Of a DNA stretch of 12,346 bases, positions 1 through 7,412 are shown piece after piece. Position 1 is the stretch's first letter. Every line of letters starts with the position of its first letter. Source of the DNA: Helicobacteraceae bacterium. GTDB lineage: Bacteria; Campylobacterota; Campylobacteria; Campylobacterales; SZUA-545. Position numbers and translations under genes: made by a program. The notes under the pieces were generated by a model, which saw only the letters and a program-made list of their open reading frames with translations, searched no databases and was not told the origin of the DNA. The stretch is from contig JAISOU010000094.1 of the NCBI GenBank assembly GCA_031275395.1, forward strand, positions 1-12,346, in the 5' to 3' direction.

Positions 1-498
1 AAGGCATACGAGTTTGGAAACAAAACGGCGGCGGCTTATAAGGTTGGAGCAGTTTACGGCGATTTTCTGAAAGACCCGAAAAACGCGCTTAAATGGTTCA
101 GGATCGCATACTACGAAGGAGTAACGCACGGAGCTTATGGATTAGGTTTAACGTACAAACACGATCTTAAAGATTATCCCAAAGCTATCGAATGGTATGA
201 GATCGCGCATAAAGGCGGAGATAAGGACTCCGCTTACGCTTTAGGTATTTTATACGAAGATATTTATAAAGACTACCCTAAAGCGCTTAAATGGTACGAG
301 ATCGCTTGCGATCTGTATAAAAAGCAAAACGGCGCGCATAATGGCGCAATGGCAAGAATAGGTATTCTGTATTTAGAAGGCAGAGGCGTTGAAAAGGATC
401 TGGTTAAAGCGCGATCGTTTCTTGAACAAGCGGCTAAAGGCGGTAGCGATAAAGCCAAAGAAGCCTTAGCCGCTCTCGATCGCAATCAGGCTAAATGA
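1..498 (+). CDS. Sel1-like repeat protein, 3' part (5' end outside window)
   Basis: The reading frame is open from base 1 to a TGA at 496-498, giving 165 residues of a protein whose start lies left of the window. The residues form tandem helical repeats of the Sel1 (SLR/TPR-like) type. Signatures recur with A-x-x-LG-x-x-Y early in the repeat and D-x-x-KA-x-x-W(Y/F)-x-x-A-x-x-GG later; examples are ALGILYEDIYKDYPKALKWY and a last unit with RIGILYLEGRGVEKDLVKAR. At least four units are visible. Sel1 proteins are scaffolds for protein-protein contacts, often secreted or periplasmic (the Hcp family in Helicobacter), but the part carrying any signal peptide is missing, so location and partner cannot be told. 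The gene is not co-directional with the Cus operon and converges on it across 241 bases. Confidence 0.88.
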   Translation, partial: KAYEFGNKTAAAYKVGAVYGDFLKDPKNALKWFRIAYYEGVTHGAYGLGLTYKHDLKDYPKAIEWYEIAHKGGDKDSAYALGILYEDIYKDYPKALKWYEIACDLYKKQNGAHNGAMARIGILYLEGRGVEKDLVKARSFLEQAAKGGSDKAKEALAALDRNQAK

Positions 499-623
499 CG
501 CTTGGTAACGTCTATAACCGCCGTTATCTGATCGTTAGCGGTAGTCTGACAAGGGACGCTAAATATATTGCGATCGTTAGCGAAAACAACGCGCCCGCCA
601 AGAAGCGGAGCGAAACGGCGTAA
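495..623 (+). CDS. doubtful 42-residue ORF overlapping the Sel1 gene stop
   Basis: An ATG at 495-497 overlaps the TGA of the Sel1-repeat gene in an ATGA arrangement and opens a frame to a TAA at 621-623. The 42 residues have no hydrophobic segment and end in a basic stretch (APAKKRSETA). Codons such as GCG ATC GTT AGC GAA match local usage, which is weak support. An 11-base direct repeat, GATCGTTAGCG, occurs at 530-540 and 572-582, in the same frame 14 codons apart. I recognise no family. It could equally be a chance frame in a GC-balanced spacer; only conservation could decide. Confidence 0.2.
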   Translation: MTLGNVYNRRYLIVSGSLTRDAKYIAIVSENNAPAKKRSETA

Positions 624-642
624 GGCGCGAAGGATCTACGTC

Positions 643-717
643 CCGCCAAGGCTTTTGGCGGCGTTATTGCAAAGAACGCGGCGCTTTGCGCCGTTGTAAA
701 ACGAAGCGTAGCTTTTT
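643..717. repeat. cluster of inverted repeats between convergent genes, possible terminators
   Basis: Three inverted repeats lie in the spacer between the Sel1 gene (+) and the cusA-like gene (-). The first is CCGCCAA/TTGGCGG at 643-661 with a 5-base loop. The second is CGGCGC-TTT-GCGCCG at 679-693. The third is AAGC-GTA-GCTT at 704-714, followed by TTT on the plus strand. The first two have strong stems but no adjacent T run on either strand; the third has a short stem with a T run. Bidirectional transcription termination is the most likely role, by position. A dispersed repeat family is an alternative. Confidence 0.4.
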
Positions 718-739
718 ATCGGCGCAACATTTTATTTAG

Positions 740-3700
740 TTAAATGTTCTCTAATCCTTTAATTTTCGCTCTTTTTAATTCGTATTCTTTGATAAGAGCG
801 TAAAGAGCGGGGATTACGGCGAGGGTAAGAACGCTAGAGGAGATCATACCGCCTACCATAGGCGCGGCGATACGGCTCATCACCTCCGAACCCGTTTCGT
901 TTCCCCACATAATAGGCAATAACCCAGCCATAATCGCGGCGACGGTCATCATCTTTGGGCGGACGCGATCGACCGCGCCGCGCATAACCGCCGCGTAAAG
1001 ATCGCTCGCGTTTGGCTCTTTTTCTTCCGATCGCCGTCGTTCGCACAGCGATCGCCACGCGTTATCCAAGTAGATCAACATTACCACGCCCGTTTCCGCC
1101 GCCACGCCCGCTAACGCGATAAATCCCACCGCGACCGCAACCGATAGGTTATAGTCGAGAAGCCATATAAGCCAAACGCCGCCGATTAGCGCAAACGGCA
1201 CGGAGAGCATAACGATCAGCGTTTCGGTTAGCCGTTTGAAGTTCGCGTAGAGCAACAAAAAGATAATAAACAGCGTTAGCGGCACGACAATTTTCATTCG
1301 CTCGGCGGCGCGTTGCATCGATTCAAACTGCCCGCTCCATACGGCGTAGTAGCCCGCAGGAAACTCGACGCGATCGTTTAAGGACTGACGCGCCCGATTC
1401 ACGTAGCTTCCGATATCGCTCTCTCTCGTATCCACGTAAATATATGCAGAAAGCATAGCGTTTTCGGTGCGGATCGCGCTAGCGCCAAGCTCGATCTTTA
1501 TATCCGCCACCTCTCCTAGCGGGATCGCCGCGCCGCTTGGCGTAGATACCAAAACCTCGCGAGCGATCTGTTGCGGCGAGCTTCTTAGCTCTCGCGGGTA
1601 ACGGACGCTAACGCCAAAGCGCTCGCGCCCTTCGACGCTAGTCGTTACAATCTCGCCGCCAAGCGCGATCGAAATGGTTTCTTGCAAATCGCCGATCGAC
1701 AGATCATAGCGGGCTAACGCGGCGCGGTTTGGTTCGATATTTAGATAGTAGCCGCCCATAATCCGTTCCGCGTAAGCCGACGAAGTTCCTTCCACCTCTT
1801 TTACGACCTTTTCTATCTCTTTTGAGAGCCGATCCAACTCGTTTAGATCGCTTCCGAAAATCTTAATTCCGATCGGCGTTCTAATACCCGTAGAGAGCAT
1901 ATCCGTCCGCGCTTTAATCGGCATTGTCCAAGCGTTTGAAACGCCAGAAAAACTTAACGCTTTATCTAACTCGGCGATCAGCTTATCGGTCGTCATATCT
2001 TTTCGCCACTCTTTTTTGGGTTTAAGGTTAATTACGGTTTCAAACATCTCGATCGGCGCGGGATCGGAAGCGGTATTGGCGCGTCCCGCTTTGCCATAAA
2101 CCGATTCGACTTCGGGAAAACTTTTAATAATTTTATCCTGCGTTTGTAATAATTCGGCGGCTTTTGTGATCGACATACTCGGCAGCGAAGTAGGCATAAA
2201 AAAGAGCGTCCCTTCGTTTAACGTCGGCATAAACTCTGAACCTAGATTTTTGGCGGGATAGATAGAAACTATTAACGCGGCTAGCGCCATTAAAATCGTT
2301 AATAATTTACGGCGCGTTACAAAGGCGATAACAGGGCGATAAACGCGGATTAAAAAACGATTGACAAGGTTTGTTTCTTCGGGGGCGATTTTGCCTCTGA
2401 TAAAAAAGATCGTCAAAACGGGGACAAGCGTTATGGAAAGCAAAGCCGCGCCCGCCATAGCGAAAGTTTTTGTATAAGCTAGAGGCGAAAACATACGTCC
2501 CTCTTGCGACTCCAGCGCAAAAACGGGCAGAAAAGAAACGGCAATCACAAGCAGCGAAAAAAAGAGCGCGGGACCAACCTCCTTGCACGCCTCGACCACG
2601 GCGCGCGCCCTTTCTCGCGCGGTATGCTCGTCGCTCAGACGCTCGATATGTTTATGGACGTTTTCAATCATCACGATCGCCGCGTCTACCATTGCGCCGA
2701 TAGCGATCGCGATCCCGCCCAAGCTCATTATATTGGAGTTAATATCCATTAAACGCATTGCGATAAAGGCGATCAATACGCCGATCGGAAGCGCCGAAAC
2801 CGCCGCGAGCGCCGATCGGATATGCGCTAAAAAGATCGCGCAGACAAAAGCGACGATCAGGCTCTCTTCGATCAGCGTTCGTTTAAGCGAGTCGATCGCG
2901 TCTAAGATCAGATTAGACCTATCGTAAACCGGCTCGATTGAAACTCCTTGCGGTAGGGAGTCTGAAAGATCTTTGATCGCGTTTTTTACGTTGTCTATAA
3001 CCTCTAGCGCGTTCTGTCCGTATCGCGCCACGACAATTCCAGAAACGACTTCGCCTTCGCCGTTTAGTTCGCTAACGCCGCGCCTTTCGTCGGGGACTAA
3101 TTCGACGCGGGCAATATCTTTGATCAAAACCGCGACGCCGTTTTCGGCTTTAACCGCAAGATTTTCAATATCTGAAATACCGCGCAGATAGCCCCTGCCG
3201 CGAATCATATATTCGCGCTCCGCCATCTCTACGACGCGCGCGCCAACGTCGCGGTTAGAATCGCGGACGACCTGCGTAATTTTAGAAAGCGGTATCGAGT
3301 ATGCGCGAAGTTTGATAGGATCGACCGAAATCTGATAGGTTTGAACAAAACCGCCGATCGACGCGACCTCCGAAACGCCGTCGGCTTTGGTTAGTTGGTA
3401 GCGCAAATACCAATCCTGCAAGGCGCGTAGCTCGGCGAGCGTTTTGTCTTCGCCGATCAGCGCGTATTGATAGACCCAACCCACGCTTGTCGCGTCGGGA
3501 CCAATCTGCGGCGTTATGCCTTCGGGCAGTCCTTTTGAAGCGTAGTTAAGATACTCCAACACCCGCGATCGCGCCTGATAAATATCCGTTCCGTCGTCAA
3601 AGATCACATAGACGAACGACGCGCCGAAAAAAGAAAATCCGCGCACGGCTTTCGCCTTTGGAACGGAGAGCAGCGCGGCGCTAAGAGGATAGGTGATCTG

Positions 3701-3889
3701 ATCTTCGATCACCTGCGGCGATTGACCGCGATATTCCGTATAGACGATCACTTGAACGTCCGATAGATCAGGCAGAGCGTCCAGCGGCGTTTTATAAAGA
3801 GAGTAGATCCCAAACGCGATCGTAAAGAGGACAAACGCCAAAACTAAAACGCGGTTTTTTACGGAGCGTTCGATAATGTAGGAGATCAT
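740..3889 (-). CDS. cusA: CusA-type heavy-metal efflux RND pump (Cu(I)/Ag(I) exporter inner-membrane subunit)
   Basis: A 1049-residue RND permease of the heavy-metal-export family, full length for CusA. It would use the proton gradient to pump monovalent copper or silver through the CusB-CusC conduit. The three methionines known as the periplasmic binding site of E. coli CusA are present in matching motifs: M565 (LFFMPTSLP), M615 (APIEMFETV) and M664 (DMLSTGIRTPIG). Candidate proton-relay residues are D402 in TM4 (GAMVDAAIVMIEN), E932 (AGVAAETGVVM) and K979 (VRPKMMT). The first membrane helix spans about residues 12-31; the remaining helices lie near 340-500, 528-545 and 868-1030. The ATG lies 2 bases after the cusB stop, and a GGAG Shine-Dalgarno overlaps the end of cusB, suggesting translational coupling. 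It is the last gene of the operon. The methionine triad argues for Cu/Ag rather than Zn/Co/Cd (CzcA), but substrate is inferred. Confidence 0.95.
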   Translation of the reverse strand: MISYIIERSVKNRVLVLAFVLFTIAFGIYSLYKTPLDALPDLSDVQVIVYTEYRGQSPQVIEDQITYPLSAALLSVPKAKAVRGFSFFGASFVYVIFDDGTDIYQARSRVLEYLNYASKGLPEGITPQIGPDATSVGWVYQYALIGEDKTLAELRALQDWYLRYQLTKADGVSEVASIGGFVQTYQISVDPIKLRAYSIPLSKITQVVRDSNRDVGARVVEMAEREYMIRGRGYLRGISDIENLAVKAENGVAVLIKDIARVELVPDERRGVSELNGEGEVVSGIVVARYGQNALEVIDNVKNAIKDLSDSLPQGVSIEPVYDRSNLILDAIDSLKRTLIEESLIVAFVCAIFLAHIRSALAAVSALPIGVLIAFIAMRLMDINSNIMSLGGIAIAIGAMVDAAIVMIENVHKHIERLSDEHTARERARAVVEACKEVGPALFFSLLVIAVSFLPVFALESQEGRMFSPLAYTKTFAMAGAALLSITLVPVLTIFFIRGKIAPEETNLVNRFLIRVYRPVIAFVTRRKLLTILMALAALIVSIYPAKNLGSEFMPTLNEGTLFFMPTSLPSMSITKAAELLQTQDKIIKSFPEVESVYGKAGRANTASDPAPIEMFETVINLKPKKEWRKDMTTDKLIAELDKALSFSGVSNAWTMPIKARTDMLSTGIRTPIGIKIFGSDLNELDRLSKEIEKVVKEVEGTSSAYAERIMGGYYLNIEPNRAALARYDLSIGDLQETISIALGGEIVTTSVEGRERFGVSVRYPRELRSSPQQIAREVLVSTPSGAAIPLGEVADIKIELGASAIRTENAMLSAYIYVDTRESDIGSYVNRARQSLNDRVEFPAGYYAVWSGQFESMQRAAERMKIVVPLTLFIIFLLLYANFKRLTETLIVMLSVPFALIGGVWLIWLLDYNLSVAVAVGFIALAGVAAETGVVMLIYLDNAWRSLCERRRSEEKEPNASDLYAAVMRGAVDRVRPKMMTVAAIMAGLLPIMWGNETGSEVMSRIAAPMVGGMISSSVLTLAVIPALYALIKEYELKRAKIKGLENI

Positions 3890-3891
3890 AA

Positions 3892-5331
3892 CTACTCCGA
3901 AAGCGGCGCGATCTTAACGATCGTCCATTCGCCCGCGCTCTTTTCCTCAAACTCGAAAGATACGCGATCGCCCGCCGTTAATCCCGTTAGCGTCGTTTTA
4001 TCCGCCGCTTTGAACTCCATCGTCATCGCGCCCCAGCCAAGCTCGTCGATCGCTTCGTGCGCGACGATCGCCGAAAGCGTTTGCGTATCTACCTCGACGA
4101 TTTCGCCTTTCGTTTTATAGGTCGTTTTGCGGTTAAAAGAATCGATCGCCGCCTGTAACGAGCTTTCCGCGTCGATCAGAAAGTTTGCGGAAACGACGAT
4201 CGCTTCGCCCTCGCTAACGCCGCTTGTAATCTCCGCAAAGCGATCGCCAAAGCGCCCCGTTTGAACCTCTCGCGGCTCGAAACGCCCTTCGCCGATTTGC
4301 GCGAAAACAATTTTGCGAACGCCGCCGTCGATCAGCGCGGATAGAGGGACGGCAAGCCGATCTACGCTCTTGATTTTGACCTCTATAACGGCGAACATAT
4401 TTGGTTTTAGCGCCCCTTGCGCGTTGTCTAGCTCGATACGCGCTTTGATCGTGCGCGTTTTTTCGTCTAGCGTCGGGTAGATATAGGCGATTTTGCCGCT
4501 AAAAATCTTATCGGGATAGGAGTCGATAAAAACCCGCGCTTCGTCGCCGATTTTGACAAGATCGATCTGCGATTCAAAAATATCCGCGATCGCCCACGTA
4601 GAAGAGAGATCGGAAATTGTATAGAGCGTTTCGCCCGCTTCAAAGCGCATACCCTCGATCGCGTTTTTCTCGATTACCGCCCCAGAAAAAGGCGATCGAA
4701 AGATCAAAGCGCCGTTTGCGAGCGTTTCTATCTCTTTGGCTGGAATATCCCAGTTATTAAAACGCGCCAAAGCGGAATCGGAAAGAAGGCGCATATTTTT
4801 TTGCGCCTCTTCGCTCGCGTTTTGAAGTTCTTTGATTCCCTCTTTTGCCAGCTCGTATTCGCGCCGCGTAGATAGTAGCTCAGGGCTATATATCTCAAAA
4901 AGCGCCTGCCCTTTTTGGACGATCTCGCCTGTCGTATTGACAAAAAGCCGCTTAACGTAGCCTTCAAACTTGGGCGCGATCGCGTAGGTTTTTCGCTCGT
5001 CGGCTTCTATGCGTCCCGTCGTCCGAATGGTAGTTTCGATCCGTTGATACTCCGCTTTTTGCGTCCGAACGCCCATTTTTTGAATCTTGTCAATCGAGAT
5101 TTTCACGCCGCTTTGCGCGTCCTCTTCGCCCTTATAAACGGGAATATAATCCATTCCCATCGGATCTTTTTTAGGCGTAGGCGACGTATCGGCAAGCCCC
5201 ATCGGATTGCGATAGTATAAAATCTCGCGTTCCGCGCCCTGTTTATCGGCAATCGGAGCGTGTAAGCGCCCCGCGAAAAAACCCGCGATCGCCGCGACGA
5301 TAACGACGGCAAAGATCAAAAAATATCTCAT
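3892..5331 (-). CDS. cusB: CusB-type membrane fusion protein with C-terminal CusF domain
   Basis: A 479-residue periplasmic adaptor linking the RND pump to the outer membrane channel. Residues 5-20 form an N-terminal membrane anchor or signal segment. Residues 38-66 form a methionine-containing metal-binding segment of the CusB type (NPMG at 42-45, DPMGMDYIPVY at 56-66) that lacks the cysteines of the wider heavy-metal-binding domain. Lipoyl/barrel-sandwich, helical hairpin (about 148-200) and beta-barrel regions follow, to about 400. Residues 408-476 are a fused CusF-like OB-fold domain with all four E. coli CusF ligand positions at the right spacing: H425, W433, M436, M438. Fusion puts a copper donor on the adaptor itself, in addition to the free CusF encoded upstream. 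The ATG overlaps the TGA of the channel gene (ATGA), and GGGG precedes it. CusB-CusF fusions are known in other bacteria, so the fusion is not new as such. Confidence 0.95.
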   Translation of the reverse strand: MRYFLIFAVVIVAAIAGFFAGRLHAPIADKQGAEREILYYRNPMGLADTSPTPKKDPMGMDYIPVYKGEEDAQSGVKISIDKIQKMGVRTQKAEYQRIETTIRTTGRIEADERKTYAIAPKFEGYVKRLFVNTTGEIVQKGQALFEIYSPELLSTRREYELAKEGIKELQNASEEAQKNMRLLSDSALARFNNWDIPAKEIETLANGALIFRSPFSGAVIEKNAIEGMRFEAGETLYTISDLSSTWAIADIFESQIDLVKIGDEARVFIDSYPDKIFSGKIAYIYPTLDEKTRTIKARIELDNAQGALKPNMFAVIEVKIKSVDRLAVPLSALIDGGVRKIVFAQIGEGRFEPREVQTGRFGDRFAEITSGVSEGEAIVVSANFLIDAESSLQAAIDSFNRKTTYKTKGEIVEVDTQTLSAIVAHEAIDELGWGAMTMEFKAADKTTLTGLTAGDRVSFEFEEKSAGEWTIVKIAPLSE

Positions 5332-6572
5332 ATCCCCTTTCCTAAAACGCGCTCGATTTGCGCCAAAGCTATCCGCGCCTGCAATTGCGCCGCGATCGCG
5401 CTTTGCCGCGCCTGACGAAGCCGCTTTTGCGCTTCCAACAGCTGCGCGAAGTCGGTTTTACCCGTTTCATAACCCGCGAGAGCCGAAGCGAAAGCGAGTT
5501 TGGTCTGCGGCGTTAGCGTTTCGTCGATCAGCGCGATAGAGCGCAGAGCCGATCCGCAAGCCGCCGCGTTTTCGTAAAGCTCCAGCATAACTTCGTTTGT
5601 TTCCGCCTCTTTTTGCGATTTTGCGGCGATCAGCATCGCGTCCGATTCCATCTGTTCGGATCGCAAAGAGGTTCGCCCAAGCGGAATGTTAAACTCGATC
5701 ATCAATTCCCACTCTTTAATAGAATCGCCGTATTGAATAGGCGAAACGCCGATCGTAAAGTCGGGATAGCGGTTTTTGTAGGCAAGCTCTTTGTTTTTTT
5801 GCGCCGTTTCGATCTGCGATTCCTTCGCTAAAAGGCGCGGAGCGTTTTGAACGCGGTTTCTAAGCGCGGCGTAATCGATCTTCGCGGCGTTGGGAAGCGG
5901 CGCGATCGATTCCGGCGATAGAAGCGGCGCGAAAAGATCGCGTCCTAAAAGGGCGTTCATTTTCGCCTTTAATTGGACGCGCTTTGTTTCTAGCGCGATC
6001 AGATCGTTTTGCAATTCGCTTCGCTCGATTGCCGCGTCGATCGACTCTTTTTGCGGCGATATTCCAAGCGCGTAACGCTTTTGGGCGATCGTCTCCGTTT
6101 GCGTTAAAATCGCCTCTATCTCTCGCGTCAGCCGTATATTTTCCTCCACATAGAAAAGCTCGGCGTAAGTCGTTTTTATATCCGCTTCGATCTCGATTTG
6201 TTCGCCTCTTGCGCCCTGCTCGATCGACCGCGCCAGCGACGAGGCAATCTCGCGCTTTAGATCGCGTTTGCCATACCAAGGAATATCCTGCATAAACAGA
6301 TAGCGGACGCTTCCTACGCGGCTTGGCGACAAAGTTGGCGACTGATCGCCCATCTTTGTCATATCCCGAAACTCGACGCGAAATCGCGGATCGTCCAACG
6401 CGCCGGCAAAACCGACGCGGTTAAACGCCGCGTTCGTTTCGCCTTTGATCGCTTCAAGGCGAGGATTGCGTTCGCGAGCGTAGGCAAGTAGCTCTTCTAG
6501 CGACGAGCCAAGCTCTTGCGCAAAGAGCGCTTGAACGAAAAAAAGCGTTAAAACGATTACGCTAGGGCGCAC
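5328..6572 (-). CDS. cusC: TolC/CusC-type outer membrane efflux channel
   Basis: A 414-residue outer membrane factor that would form the exit duct of the Cus exporter. Residues 1-18 are a signal peptide (hydrophobic core VIVLTLFFVQALF, likely cleavage FA|QE). There is no lipobox cysteine, unlike E. coli CusC. Two repeated OEP halves follow (about 25-205 and 215-405), rich in long Ala/Glu/Gln/Arg helices with motifs such as QDIPWYGKR and KEWELMIEFNIPLGR before a predicted membrane beta strand. The start is a GTG at 6570-6572, 11 bases inside the end of the cusF-like gene; no strong Shine-Dalgarno is seen, so coupling to cusF translation is likely. This start gives a complete signal peptide. 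It is assigned to the copper exporter by operon position; the sequence alone would fit any metal RND channel. Confidence 0.92.
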   Translation of the reverse strand: MRPSVIVLTLFFVQALFAQELGSSLEELLAYARERNPRLEAIKGETNAAFNRVGFAGALDDPRFRVEFRDMTKMGDQSPTLSPSRVGSVRYLFMQDIPWYGKRDLKREIASSLARSIEQGARGEQIEIEADIKTTYAELFYVEENIRLTREIEAILTQTETIAQKRYALGISPQKESIDAAIERSELQNDLIALETKRVQLKAKMNALLGRDLFAPLLSPESIAPLPNAAKIDYAALRNRVQNAPRLLAKESQIETAQKNKELAYKNRYPDFTIGVSPIQYGDSIKEWELMIEFNIPLGRTSLRSEQMESDAMLIAAKSQKEAETNEVMLELYENAAACGSALRSIALIDETLTPQTKLAFASALAGYETGKTDFAQLLEAQKRLRQARQSAIAAQLQARIALAQIERVLGKGI

Positions 6573-6897
6573 GCCGAATATCCGTTACGACAATATCCGC
6601 GCCCTCTTTTTCAAGCGTGAATACGACGCGATCGCCCGTTTTTAATCCCGATAACGCCGTTTTATCCTTGACGGAAAACTGCATAGTCATACCGCGCATA
6701 TTTAGCGCCTCTATATCGCCGTGTTTTAGCAGAACCGTCCCCGCCTCTAAGTTAGCTCCGCGAATCTCTCCCTCGCTAACGACGGAGTTTTGCGTATGCG
6801 CCGAATGCGATCCGTGATCCGCCATATTGTGAGCGCCAAACGCGCCAAAAGGCGCAAATAAAATCAAAAGCGCAAAAAGCGTTTTTATCCCGTTCAT
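6562..6897 (-). CDS. cusF: CusF-like periplasmic copper-binding protein with Trp-to-Met change
   Basis: A 111-residue secreted protein. Residues 1-22 are a signal peptide (likely cleavage GAFGA|HN). A His/Met-rich linker (HNMADHGSHSAH, 23-34) is followed by a CusF OB-fold (40-108). In E. coli CusF, Cu(I) or Ag(I) is held by His, two Met, and a Trp ring that caps the metal. Here the equivalent positions are H59, M67, M70 and M72, so the Trp is replaced by Met (motif LNMRGMTMQF). A three-Met/one-His site is expected to bind without the cation-pi cap. The chosen ATG (6895-6897) has AAAGGAG 5 bases upstream and begins the signal peptide exactly; the same frame is open further upstream but that would bury the signal peptide. 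It lies 10 bases after the DUF411 gene and overlaps the channel gene by 11 bases. Confidence 0.92.
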   Translation of the reverse strand: MNGIKTLFALLILFAPFGAFGAHNMADHGSHSAHTQNSVVSEGEIRGANLEAGTVLLKHGDIEALNMRGMTMQFSVKDKTALSGLKTGDRVVFTLEKEGADIVVTDIRRAP

Positions 6898-6907
6898 TGT
6901 TTCTCCT

Positions 6908-7318
6908 TTATTTGTATTCGCCAAAAACTCGCGCCGACCCGTCTTTGCCGACGAGTAAAACCTCGAAAGGCTCGCGCAAGCCGTCGTAAGCCGCGCCGTC
7001 CATACCGGGCGATCCGATCGGCATATTTGGGACGGCAAGCCCGATCGCGTCGGGTTTTTCTTCAAGAAGGCGTTTTATATCGCTTGCGGGAACATGCCCT
7101 TCGATCGCGTATCCCGCGACGATCGCCGTATGGCAGGAAGCATATTTGCTAGGAACGCCAAAATCGCGCCTTTGGTTACGCGTTTTAACCGCAAAGCCGT
7201 TTTTCTCCAAATGCGCGATCCAGTCGTTACAACAGCCGCAGTTCGGATCTTTATAAACCGTCGCCTCGATCGGTTGCGTAGAAATCGCGGCGGCTAAAAG
7301 CCAACTAGTCAGAATCAT
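6908..7318 (-). CDS. DUF411 / CopG-like copper-binding protein
   Basis: A 136-residue DUF411 family protein, the family that includes CopG of Pseudomonas and Vibrio, a periplasmic copper-resistance protein reported to hold a copper cluster. The family ligands are all visible: CGCC at 27-30 (after KDPN), CH at 62-63, H75 in EGHVP, and the methionine motif MPIGSPGM at 99-106. The N terminus (SWLLAAAIS) is hydrophobic and probably a short signal peptide, though it lacks a clear positive n-region. ATG at 7316-7318 is preceded by GGAG. It is the first gene of the operon and lies directly next to the divergent regulator. Copper binding is expected from the family; a role as redox partner or donor to the exporter is inference. 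Confidence 0.92.
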   Translation of the reverse strand: MILTSWLLAAAISTQPIEATVYKDPNCGCCNDWIAHLEKNGFAVKTRNQRRDFGVPSKYASCHTAIVAGYAIEGHVPASDIKRLLEEKPDAIGLAVPNMPIGSPGMDGAAYDGLREPFEVLLVGKDGSARVFGEYK

Positions 7319-7363
7319 CGTTTCTCCTTCGTTTGATAAACTACGGCATTATAAAAACCGCGT

Positions 7364-7377
7364 TCCGTCAAAACGGA
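7364..7377. promoter_or_regulatory. second inverted repeat TCCGT-N4-ACGGA
   Basis: A perfect 5-base inverted repeat with a 4-base spacer, the same geometry as the neighbouring copper-box candidate, centred 24 bases from it. It covers the minus-strand TTGACG and so could block or modulate that promoter. Its half-site sequence differs from the TGACA type, so a different regulator, or chance, is possible. Confidence 0.3.
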
Positions 7378-7387
7378 GTCGCTCAGA

Positions 7388-7401
7388 TGACATTTTTGTA
7401 A
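7388..7401. promoter_or_regulatory. candidate CusR/CopR-type operator (TGACA-N4-TGTAA)
   Basis: TGACA at 7388-7392, four T, and TGTAA at 7397-7401 match the TGACA-N4-TGTCA core of CusR/CopR/PcoR copper boxes with one mismatch and the right spacing. Its centre is about 53 bases upstream of the start predicted from the minus-strand TATAAT, a distance suited to activation by an OmpR-family regulator. It also lies 11 bases before the regulator's ATG, so it might feed back on that gene. The assignment is inference from motif and position. Confidence 0.5.
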
Positions 7402-7412
7402 GGCGGGAGAAA

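Larger units (their letters stand above)
7319..7412. promoter_or_regulatory. divergent promoter region of cus operon and cusR-like gene
   Basis: These 94 bases separate the first gene of the minus-strand operon from the regulator. On the minus strand a perfect TATAAT (-10) lies at 7348-7353, placing a transcription start near 7341 and a leader of about 20 bases containing the GGAG ribosome site. A TTGACG lies only 12 bases upstream of it, too close for a standard sigma-70 -35 box, although -35 boxes are often poorly conserved in Campylobacterota. No clear plus-strand -10 stands out; TATAAA-like sequence overlaps the minus -10. The regulator's own ribosome site is GGGAG just before its ATG at 7413. 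Two inverted repeats in the region are listed separately. Confidence 0.65.

Noticed and set aside
2583-2927. 114-residue plus-strand ORF inside the cusA-like gene
   Set aside because: It is antisense to a full-length conserved gene, rich in S/I/A from the mirrored codon bias, and has no motif or ribosome site.
4000-4100. Clustered GATCG repeats first suspected to be a CRISPR or iteron array
   Set aside because: Spacing is irregular and copies lie within coding frames throughout the window; they belong to the general CGATCG over-representation.
5130-5220. Cysteine-free metal-binding segment of CusB as an unusual loss
   Set aside because: Met-only versions of this segment occur in other CusB proteins, so it is not remarkable.
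5860-6279. 139-residue minus-strand ORF inside the cusC-like gene in another frame
   Set aside because: It is an out-of-frame shadow, very arginine-rich, with no domain; the cusC frame is clearly the real one.
6898-7065. N-terminal extension of the CusF-like ORF (56 more residues)
   Set aside because: It overlaps the end of the DUF411 gene, would hide the signal peptide, and the ATG at 6895-6897 has an excellent AAAGGAG ribosome site.
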